DNA from: Janibacter cremeus
GTDB taxonomy: Bacteria > Actinomycetota > Actinomycetes > Actinomycetales > Dermatophilaceae
Direction of reading: 5' to 3'
NCBI RefSeq assembly: GCF_029395675.1
Contig: NZ_CP115184.1
Coordinates: 124,001 to 188,000 of the forward strand
Length of the DNA: 64,000 nt
Part shown: in pieces, positions 48,873 through 56,472 of the stretch
Numbering within the stretch: the first letter of the stretch is position 1
How the letters are laid out: every line of letters begins with the position of its first letter
Translations under genes and position numbers: made by a program
The notes under the pieces: model-generated
Seen by the model: only the letters and a program-made list of their open reading frames with translations
Told to the model about the DNA's origin: nothing
Databases searched by the model: none

Positions 48873-50749
48873 GTGGTCTCGGACTCCGTCGAGCCCGTCG
48901 TCGGGGAGGTGCTCGAGGACTGGGTGCTCGTCTCCTCGGCAGCCGGTGCTGTCGTCGAGGTGCTCGGGTCCTCGCTCGCCGGGGGCTCGCTGAGCTCGGA
49001 GCCGGTGCTCGTGGGCTGTGGCGCGTCGGTGGTGGTGGGCTCGCGCGTCGGTGCGGGTGCATCGGGCGTGGGCGTGGGCGTGGGGGTGGTCGAGGTGCGA
49101 TCCGCGGTATCGGGCGCGGCCGCGCCGTCCGGCTCCGCCGCGGTGGACGGGGAGGTCGTGGTGCTCCTGTCCGCAGCGTTGCTCGTGCTCGACGTGGAGC
49201 TGCTCGACGTGGAGTTGCTCGACGAGTCGGGCGAGGACGCGTCGCTCTGCGTGGCCTCCTCGTCCTGGCCCTCGCCCTCACCCTTGCCCTCGTCCTTGTC
49301 GCCGGAGCGGGCCTGCGTGGGCGAGCTGGTGTCCTCGCCCTCGTCCGCGCTCGAGCGCGCCGAGGACTCTTCCTGGTCTCCCCCGGAGCCCCGGCCGTCA
49401 CCGGCTCCCTCGAGCGCACCGGTGTCGACGACGTTCTCCGCCTCGTCGGAGCCCCCGCTCCACGGCAGGGCCGGCAGGGTCGCCGCACCGGCCAGGTCGC
49501 CCGTGGAGCGGTCGGACCCGGGGCTCTGCGGCACGGTCCCCTCCACCAGGGCGAGCAGGGCGGCCTCCCCGGCGTCGGTGACCGTCATCGCGGCGACCGA
49601 TGTCGCAGCCACGAGGGCGGCCGCGACGGCGATGACAGATCGCCGGCGACGGCTGGTGCGGCGCAGCGGCGTCGGTGCGGAGGCCGGGGCCAGGACCGCG
49701 GTGTCCGCGGCGTTGCGTGTGTCCACGTCCTCGTGCGCATCGTCGGTCGTGGCCGATCGGGCGGCGGCACCTGTCGCGGCGTACCGCTCGAACGCGTCCT
49801 CCTCGGTGACGTGCTCGACCGCCTCGCCCGTGGCCGACGACACGACCTCGACGAGCATCGGCAGTGCCGCGAGGGCACCGGTGACGAGGACGCGGGTGGG
49901 GCGATCGTCACCGTCGGCGTCGGCCACGTCGGTCAGGAGCTGGCCGACGGCATCGCCGGTCCTCTCGCCGGCCACGAGCTCCAGGTCGGCACGGACCACG
50001 CGCACCGACTCGCCCGAGGGCAGCTCCACCTCGGTCGCGGTACGTCGGGCCAGGTCGGTCCGGGCGGACCTGCACGCGGCACGGACCGCGACCGCGTCCT
50101 CCTCCCACTGCGCCGACGAGGACCGGTCCCGGACGAAGTCCAGGAGCGCGTCGTCGACATCGTGGGCTCCCCAGTCGCCCTGCCCGAAGCGCTGTACCTG
50201 CCACTCCTCGTCACTGCGGATGCACACGTGGGCGCGCAGCCGCGCATCAGCCCCCACCACGAGTACGGGCCCGGCCGACCCCGGAGTGGCTCCGAGGAGT
50301 CCGGTCGCCGCGCCGACCGTGACCACCGGTAACCCGGTGAGGGTGGCGACAGCCCCCTCCAGCGCAGACCGGCGGTGGTCACGCCACTCGTCCGGCACGA
50401 CGAGGACGAGCTGGCTGACCTCGCGCGCCTCCTCCTCGGCCACTGCGGCGGCGCTGTCGGTGACCACACCGGCGACGACGCAGGCGAGGAGGTGCTCGGC
50501 CGGCCAGGAAGAGGTGCCCACCCGGACGGGGACGGGGTCGCCCACCCGGTCGAGGAGGCCGTCGATGCCAGCGCCCTGCGCGTTCGACCCGCCCACCGGG
50601 ACCGGCTCGCCGGCCGCGTCGACAGCGACCGAGATCGGGCTGCGCACGATCCTCGACACCGCTCGCGCGGCACCCTGCGTCGAGCGCCTCAGGTGCACGG
50701 CGGACACCTCGCCCGAGCCGACCGTGACAACTACCCAATTCCCAAACAC
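48869..50749 (-). CDS. Hsp70/actin-fold membrane protein with S/T/P-rich outer tail
   Basis: 626 residues from GTG 50749 (GGGGGG just upstream). Residues 1-330 resemble a diverged Hsp70-family ATPase half: VVVTVGSGEVSAVHL opening, VRVGTSSWPAEHLLACVVAGVV, VLVVPDEWRDHRRSALEGAV, VVGADARLRAHV, RVLVTGALAALPMLVEVV. A basic stop (RRTSRRRR, 363-370) and one transmembrane helix (371-390) follow. The last 235 residues are Ser/Thr/Pro/Asp-rich, probably disordered and outside the membrane. No substrate-binding domain. The layout suggests a membrane sensor or scaffold; function unknown. Confidence 0.72.
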   Translation of the reverse strand: MFGNWVVVTVGSGEVSAVHLRRSTQGAARAVSRIVRSPISVAVDAAGEPVPVGGSNAQGAGIDGLLDRVGDPVPVRVGTSSWPAEHLLACVVAGVVTDSAAAVAEEEAREVSQLVLVVPDEWRDHRRSALEGAVATLTGLPVVTVGAATGLLGATPGSAGPVLVVGADARLRAHVCIRSDEEWQVQRFGQGDWGAHDVDDALLDFVRDRSSSAQWEEDAVAVRAACRSARTDLARRTATEVELPSGESVRVVRADLELVAGERTGDAVGQLLTDVADADGDDRPTRVLVTGALAALPMLVEVVSSATGEAVEHVTEEDAFERYAATGAAARSATTDDAHEDVDTRNAADTAVLAPASAPTPLRRTSRRRRSVIAVAAALVAATSVAAMTVTDAGEAALLALVEGTVPQSPGSDRSTGDLAGAATLPALPWSGGSDEAENVVDTGALEGAGDGRGSGGDQEESSARSSADEGEDTSSPTQARSGDKDEGKGEGEGQDEEATQSDASSPDSSSNSTSSSSTSSTSNAADRSTTTSPSTAAEPDGAAAPDTADRTSTTPTPTPTPDAPAPTREPTTTDAPQPTSTGSELSEPPASEDPSTSTTAPAAEETSTQSSSTSPTTGSTESETT

Positions 50750-51025
50750 GTGGCCCCCCGAAAGCGCCCATGATCCCGGTTCCTTGCCGCGTCATGACAA
50801 GCACTTGCGCTCAGACTAGGACGGCACTTGGCAGTACCAAAGGGTAACTTTTACTCCCCATTGACCCCCCTAATCCCCTAACGGGGCGGGACGGGAAACC
50901 CCCTTCGTCCGGTGTCCGCGCAGGGGGCCCGGACCGGGACACCCGGTGCTCCCCGGCTCCCTACGTTTGTGAGCGGCGCCACCAGGCGTCGGGCAAGGAA
51001 ACACACCAGGGGGAAGGAACCCATC
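50750..51025. promoter_or_regulatory. 276-bp divergent control region between the Hsp70-like and IniB-like genes
   Basis: Locally AT-richer than its surroundings. It has two GCACTTG direct repeats 23 bp apart (50801-50807, 50824-50830), two CCCCTAA repeats 8 bp apart (50867-50873, 50875-50881), a TTGACC hexamer (50861-50866) and TTTACTCC-type sequence. The IniB-like start has a good GGGGAAGGA ribosome site. Direct repeats are typical of LuxR-type binding. Confidence 0.5.
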
Positions 51026-52327
51026 ATGGCTGTCTCGACCAGCGACCTGCTCGACTTCATCCTCAACCTGCTCCGCGACCCGCAGGCAGCGGCAGACTTC
51101 AACGACGACCCGGAGGGAAGTCTCGCAGAGGCCGGGCTCGGCGACATCTCGTGCGACGACGTCGACGCCGTCATGCCGGTGGTCCTGGACTACGCGCCCG
51201 TGACCACGACCACGATCGGCTCCAGCTTCGACCGCAGCTACGACACCGGTGCACACGTGGCCGCGCCGGCGGGTGACTCGTGGACCGACGCGGGGGGCTC
51301 CTGGAACGGCGGCGGTTCTGACGGTGGCGGTCACCACTGGGGCGGTCGCGACGACGACGGTCACCACTGGGGCGGTCGCGACGACGACGGCCACCACTGG
51401 GGCGGTCGCGACGACGACGGCCACCACTGGGGCGGTCGCGACGACGCGGACGACCACGGCCACGCCGTGCAGCAGCTCCACCACGTGGTGCACAACTACA
51501 GCTACACGAGCACGGTGGACGACCGCGACACGATCACCGACCAGTCGGTGAACCAGAACATCTGGGCCGAGGGCGATGTCAGCCAGATGTTCGACAACGA
51601 CGCGATCATCGCCTCCGGCGACGGCTCCGTCGCTGCCGGCGACGACGGCATGATCGACAACTCCGTCAACGACTCGCACAACGACAACTCCACGACGGAG
51701 GACTCGTACAACGACAACTCGGACAACTCGACGAACGACTCCTACAACGACAACTCGGAGGTCGAGGACTCCTACAACGACAACTCGGAGACGGAGGACT
51801 CGTACAACGACAACTCCGACAACTCCACCGAGGTCGAGGACTCGTACAACGACAACTCCGACAACTCCGATGACGACGGGGTCGACATCGAGGACAACTC
51901 GGACAACTCGGACGACGACGGGGTCGACATCGAGGACAACTCCGACAACTCGACCGAGACGGAGGTCGAGGACTCCTACAACGACAACTCGGACAACTCG
52001 GACGACGACGGCATGGATGTCGACAACAGCGGCAACGACAGCTCCGACAACTCGGTCACCGACAACTCCGACGACGACGGCATCGACAACGACGGTGGCG
52101 ACAACGACATGATCGACGACGACTCGATGGAGACGGAGACGGAGGTCGAGGACTCGTACAACGACAACTCGGACAACTCGGACGACGACTTCGTCGACAA
52201 CGACGGTGGCGACAACGACCTCGTCGACGACGACTCGATGTCGGACGACGACCTCATCGACGCCGACGTCGACGCCGACGTCGACGTGGACGCCGACCTC
52301 GAGGCCGAGCTCCCGGCGGTGGGCTGA
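51026..52327 (+). CDS. IniB N-terminal-domain protein with His-rich and Asp/Asn/Ser repeats
   Basis: 433 residues. The N-terminus (1-60, TSDLLDFILNLLRDPQAAADFNDDPEGSLAEAGLGD, with VDAVMPVVLDYAPV) matches the IniB N-terminal domain of Actinobacteria. Next come four exact decapeptides GHHWGGRDDD (102-141), then a His/Gln helix (HAVQQLHHVVH). From about 210 to the end there are repeats of EDSYNDNSDNS and DDDGVDIEDNS, overall hugely acidic. There is no signal peptide. Histidine clusters and D-x-D-rich repeats suggest divalent-cation binding, which is inference. Divergent from the Hsp70-like gene, upstream of two dynamin genes. Confidence 0.8.
   Translation: MAVSTSDLLDFILNLLRDPQAAADFNDDPEGSLAEAGLGDISCDDVDAVMPVVLDYAPVTTTTIGSSFDRSYDTGAHVAAPAGDSWTDAGGSWNGGGSDGGGHHWGGRDDDGHHWGGRDDDGHHWGGRDDDGHHWGGRDDADDHGHAVQQLHHVVHNYSYTSTVDDRDTITDQSVNQNIWAEGDVSQMFDNDAIIASGDGSVAAGDDGMIDNSVNDSHNDNSTTEDSYNDNSDNSTNDSYNDNSEVEDSYNDNSETEDSYNDNSDNSTEVEDSYNDNSDNSDDDGVDIEDNSDNSDDDGVDIEDNSDNSTETEVEDSYNDNSDNSDDDGMDVDNSGNDSSDNSVTDNSDDDGIDNDGGDNDMIDDDSMETETEVEDSYNDNSDNSDDDFVDNDGGDNDLVDDDSMSDDDLIDADVDADVDVDADLEAELPAVG
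51329..51448 (+). repeat. Four tandem 30-bp repeats inside the IniB-like gene
   Basis: Units encode GHHWGGRDDD. The 30-bp copies differ only at a GGT/GGC codon and the last codons, so copy number could vary by slippage. Confidence 0.9.
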
Positions 52328-52359
52328 CCGGGAGGTTCATCCTCGGATGAGCGTGCACA

Positions 52360-52399
52360 GGGACCGGCTCGGTGACGGAGACGTCACCGAGCCGGTCCC
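52360..52399 (+). terminator. Strong hairpin between iniB-like and dynamin genes
   Basis: Perfect 18-bp stem (52360-52377, 52382-52399) with a GAGA tetraloop, 33 nt after the IniB-like stop. No T-run. It could act as a partial terminator or mRNA-stabilising 3' end that sets a high IniB:dynamin ratio. Confidence 0.6.
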
Positions 52400-52485
52400 G
52401 GGCGTGGGGGAGGTGTGGGACAGTGGACGGAGTCGGTGGCCGACGGAGGCGGCCGGCGCATCGCGATGATGCACTGGGGGTACGA

Positions 52486-54320
52486 ATGGTGCCTGGGGAG
52501 ATGCTCGAGCGGGCGAGCGCACTGGTCGCTGCGATCGGTCGGGAGGACCTGCAGCGCAGACTGGTCCGCGCTCGCGAGCGATACGAGGACCCTGCGACGC
52601 GGGTGCTGGTGGTGGGGGAGTTCAAGCAGGGCAAGAGCGCCCTGGTCAACGCCCTGGTCAACGCCCCGGTGTGCCAGGTCGACGACGACGTCGCGACCGC
52701 CGTGCCCACCGTCGTCTCCCACGGGCGGACCCCGAGGGCGGTGCTCGTCGAGGGCGACGAGTCCTTCGACGAGGATGGGGACGCCCGTCCCCCCGAGACG
52801 ACCCGGCGCGAGGTCCCGTTGGACAGGTTCACCGAGGAGATCCGACTCGCCACCCGCACCGAGCGACGTCAGCGGCTGCTCCACGCCGAGGCCGAGCTGC
52901 CGCGTGAGCTGCTCTCGGGAGGGCTGTCGCTCGTCGACACACCCGGGGTCGGTGGGCTCAGGACGAGCCACGCGGCCGCCACCGTCGCCGCGCTGCCCAC
53001 GGCCGACGCGGTCCTCTTCGTCTCCGACGCCTCCGCGGAGCTCTCGGCGGCCGAGGTGCGATTCCTGCGGGAGGTCATCGACGCCTGCCCGCACGTCACC
53101 TGCGTCATGACCAAGACCGACATCTTCCCCGAATGGCGGCGTCTGGCCGACATCAACAGGGACCACCTGCGGGAGGCCGGCATCGACGCCGCCGTCCTGC
53201 CCGTCTCGTCCGTGCTGCGGGACACGGCCGCCCGTACGCGCGACGCCGACATGAACGAGGAGTCCGGCTTCCCCGCCCTCGTCCGGTTGCTGAGGCAGGA
53301 CGTGCTCGCCCGCTCCCGGGACCTCGCCGTGGCGACCCTGACCCAGGACGTGCGCCTGGTGTGCCGGCACCTGGGCCTCGCGGTGGAGTCCGAGCTGAGC
53401 GCGCTCGAGCACCCGGACGAGCTGCCCGCGCGCATCGCCGACCTGGAGCGGGCCAAGTCCCAGGCCGACGCCCTGCGTACCCGGGGCTCACGCTGGCAGC
53501 TGACCCTCAGTGACGGCATGGCCGACCTGATGTCGGACCTGGACCACGACCTGCGCGACCGCTTGCGCGGGGTGCTGCGCGACGCCGAGGAGAGCATCGA
53601 CGCCGGGGACCCGGGCAAGGACTGGGGGCCGTTCTCCCAGTGGTTGGAGGAGCAGGTCGGCGACGCGCTGACGGAGACCTTCCGGTGGACCGAGGACAAC
53701 ACGCGCTGGCTCACCGCACAGGTCGCCCAGCACTTCGCCGATGACGCGGAGGCGTCCGTGCCGCGCATGGCAGTCGGGAGCACCAGCGGCCTGACCGACC
53801 GGGCCCGGCCTCTCGTCGACGTCGACCCGGGGGTGCTCAACGTCGGGCAGAAGGTCCTCATCGGGATGAAGGGGTCCTACGGCGGGGTGCTGATGTTCGG
53901 GCTGCTGACGAGCCTGGCCGGGTTCGCCCTGGTCAACCCGATCTCCATCAGCGCCGGGATCCTGCTCGGGGCCAAGGCCTACTCGGACGAGAAGGGCAAC
54001 CGGCTCAATCGGCGTCAGAACGAAGCCAAGGCGGCCGTGCGCCGCCATCTCGACGACGTGACCTTCCACGTCACCAAGCAGCTGAAGGACCGCCTGCGGC
54101 TCGTGCAACGCACCCTGCGCGATCACTTCACCGAGGTGGCCGGTGACCTGCAGCGCTCCTCCGCCGACGCCCTGCGTCAGGCCAGTGCGGCGGCGAAGTC
54201 CTCCGCCGCCGAACGACCGAGCGCGTCCGCTTCCTGCGCAAGCAGCTGCGGGCGGTCGCCGAGCTCGAGCGGTCGCTCGAGGGGGCACAGGGCGGGGCGG
54301 CGGCGGAGGTCGCCTCATGA
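52486..54320 (+). CDS. Dynamin-like GTPase, IniA-like, with apparent frameshift near 54205-54213
   Basis: Bacterial dynamin-like membrane-remodelling GTPase, about 611 residues once a single missing base is allowed for. G1 GEFKQGKSALVNAL (44-57), G2 Thr in VATAVPTVV, G3 DTPGVGG (151-157), G4 TKTD (209-212), and a hydrophobic paddle GGVLMFGLLTSLAGFALVNP (about 466-496). The frame opened at ATG 52486 runs well to about 54210, then turns into a shadow of the next gene. The natural continuation (TTERVRFLRKQLRAVAELE, ending AAEVAS) lies one base back and stops at 54318-54320 in an ATGA overlap with the next gene. Either a sequence error or a truncating mutation. Confidence 0.8.
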
Positions 54321-55831
54321 GCACGCGCGCCGAGGGCTCACGCCTGCGGGCCAAGCACGTGCTGCACGCGGCGGTCACCGCCTATGCCGGCCACGAGGCG
54401 GCGCAGCAGCTCCTGCAGGCCCAGCTGGCGCGTCTCGACGAGCCGCTGCGCATCGCCCTCGCCGGGAAGGTCAAGGCGGGCAAGTCGACCCTGCTCAACG
54501 CCCTCATCGGCGAAGAGGTCGCCCCCACCGACGCGGGGGAGTGCACGACGGTGACGACCTGGTACCGGCACGGTCCCGCGCCGAGCTCCCGGCTGGTCCG
54601 CAGGGACGGCGAGGTCGTGGACCTGCCCCTCGTGCGCCGCCACGGTCGTCTGCAGCACACACTGCTCGGGCTCGCCCCCGGGGACGTCGCCCGCCTCGAG
54701 GTCGAGTGGCCCTCGCCGATGCTCGAGCAGGTGACCCTCGTCGACACCCCCGGGATCGGCTCGGTGACGACCGAGGTCTCCCGGCACACGACGCAGCTGC
54801 TCTCGGCGGAGGCCGCCGAGCGACCCGTCGACGCCGTCATCCACCTCTTCAAGAGTCGGCACGCGGACGACCTGGCCATGCTCCGGGAGCTGCGCGGAGG
54901 CGGGGTCGTCGACGCGGCGCACGCCGTGGCAACGACGGTGGGGGTGCTCTCCCGCGCCGACGAGGTCGGGGGTGGACGCCTCGACAGCCTCATCTCCGCC
55001 AAGGACATCGCGGCCCGGCACGCGCAGGATCCGCAGATGCGGGCCCTGTGCTCCGACGTCCTGCCCGTCGCCGGGCTCCTCGCCCAGGGGGGACGGACCC
55101 TGCGACAGGACGACTTCGACCTCATCGCCGCGCTGGCGCGGATGGAGCGCGCGGACCGGGAGGCAGTGCTCGTGTCGGTCGAGCGCTTCTCGTCCGCGGA
55201 CGCCGTCGGCGGCACGCGCGAGACCCGGGAGGCGCTCGTCGCGCGGCTGGGACTCTTCGGCGTCCGGCTCGGCACCGTGCTCGTGCGACAGGGGATCGCC
55301 CGACCCGGCGAGCTCGCTGACGAGCTGACCCGGCGCAGCGGGCTGGGCATGGTCGAGCGGGTGATCGCCACGCAGTTCGCGCCGCGAGCCGCGGCGCTGT
55401 CGAGCCTGGGAGCCGTGACGGTCCTCGAGCGACTCCTGCGCCGGGAGCCCGTCCCGCAGGCCGCGTCGCTGCTCTCGGAGTGCGAGGCGCTGCGGGCGGC
55501 GGAGAACGCGCCGGAGGAGATGCGCCTGCTGGCCGAGGTCCGCCAAGGGGCGGTACCGGGACTCGACGCGCGCGCCACCACTGCCGCGCTGCGCCTGCTC
55601 GGGGACCAGGGCGTGCAGCCCTGGCAGCGCCTCGGTCTGCGGACCGGCGCCTCCAGCGACGACGTCGCGCGGGCGGCCACGGAGTCCTTGGGCAGGTGGC
55701 GGCGGCTCGCAGCCGACCCGATGAGCAGGGAGCCCACGCGGCGCGCGGCCAGGGTGCTGGCTCGTACCTGCGAGGAGTTGCTGGACGGGTTGCCCGTCCT
55801 CACGGACGACGGGAGCCCGGCAGCCACATGA
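54317..55831 (+). CDS. Dynamin-like GTPase, IniC-like
   Basis: 504 residues, close to mycobacterial IniC (about 493). G1 GKVKAGKSTLLNAL (50-63), G2 region GECTTVTTWYRHG, G3 DTPGIGS (143-149), G4-like LSRADEVGGG. There is no clear hydrophobic paddle, so it probably works with the larger partner encoded just upstream (ATGA overlap), like the tandem dynamins IniA/IniC or DynA/DynB. The C-terminal half is helical. Its last 32 bp overlap the convergent membrane-protein gene. Confidence 0.85.
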   Translation: MSTRAEGSRLRAKHVLHAAVTAYAGHEAAQQLLQAQLARLDEPLRIALAGKVKAGKSTLLNALIGEEVAPTDAGECTTVTTWYRHGPAPSSRLVRRDGEVVDLPLVRRHGRLQHTLLGLAPGDVARLEVEWPSPMLEQVTLVDTPGIGSVTTEVSRHTTQLLSAEAAERPVDAVIHLFKSRHADDLAMLRELRGGGVVDAAHAVATTVGVLSRADEVGGGRLDSLISAKDIAARHAQDPQMRALCSDVLPVAGLLAQGGRTLRQDDFDLIAALARMERADREAVLVSVERFSSADAVGGTRETREALVARLGLFGVRLGTVLVRQGIARPGELADELTRRSGLGMVERVIATQFAPRAAALSSLGAVTVLERLLRREPVPQAASLLSECEALRAAENAPEEMRLLAEVRQGAVPGLDARATTAALRLLGDQGVQPWQRLGLRTGASSDDVARAATESLGRWRRLAADPMSREPTRRAARVLARTCEELLDGLPVLTDDGSPAAT

Positions 55832-56324
55832 GCATGGCGCCGACGGCGGCGAGGACGGCCTGCAGCGCGAGCAGGCCCGTGGTCACGAAGCCCTCCCACT
55901 GCCAGGCGGTGAGCACCGGTGCGGCGAAGGGGGCGACGACGGCCTGGAGCACGGCCAGGACGGTCAGTGCCACCCGGGTGGGCACGCCACCACGCGCCAG
56001 GCGCCCGACGAGGATCATCGTGAGCAGGAGCAGGAGGGCGAGTACGGCGAAGGTGGCGACGACGAGCAGCGTGACCGCCTGCTCCCCGTCGGCATCGGCG
56101 ACCTCGGGCCCGAGCGCCGCGATGAGCTCGGCGCGGCGATCGTCCCGCCACAGGGCCGCGGTCACGAGCACCAGGACACCGACGAGGCAAGCAGTGCGCC
56201 ACACGGCCAGGGAGCGCCTCATCGGGACGGGCTGCCGCTGGGCATCGATGGGTGAGGGCTCTCGCGCTCTCGTCGGTGGCCGCTCCGGGCGTCCGTCGTG
56301 CTCCTCGTCCATCCCCGTCCCCAT
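55800..56324 (-). CDS. Four-helix membrane protein of unknown function
   Basis: 174 residues from ATG 56324. A charged N-terminus of about 35 residues, then four predicted helices (about 42-60, 83-106, 116-134, 146-168), with VADADGEQ in the outer loop. No recognisable motif. Its 3' end overlaps the IniC-like gene by 32 bp on the opposite strand. An internal ATG (MRRSLAVWRTACLV, about 34 codons in) could be the real start, directly before helix 1. Conservation was not testable. Confidence 0.6.
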   Translation of the reverse strand: MGTGMDEEHDGRPERPPTRAREPSPIDAQRQPVPMRRSLAVWRTACLVGVLVLVTAALWRDDRRAELIAALGPEVADADGEQAVTLLVVATFAVLALLLLLTMILVGRLARGGVPTRVALTVLAVLQAVVAPFAAPVLTAWQWEGFVTTGLLALQAVLAAVGAMLMWLPGSRRP

Positions 56325-56457
56325 CCCCGCAGGCTAGCGCGCTGCACGGCCCAGCGGGAGGCGTCGAGCGCTCTGCGCAGCGCTCGGGAACCGCCCACGG
56401 GCGGGTGTGCAGCGTGTCCGGACGGTGGTCTGCGCGCCCGGTCCCGGGTGCGCCATC

Positions 56458-56463
56458 TACGCT
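56458..56463 (+). promoter_or_regulatory. -10 box (TACGCT) of leaderless kinase gene
   Basis: TACGCT ends 9 nt before ATG 56473, with no ribosome site. Confidence 0.4.
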
Positions 56464-56472
56464 GGACCGGAC

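Noticed and set aside
54321..55320. Reading the first dynamin as a 982-residue fusion
   Set aside because: After about 54210 that frame is a shadow of the IniC-like gene; the -1 frame has the natural ending.
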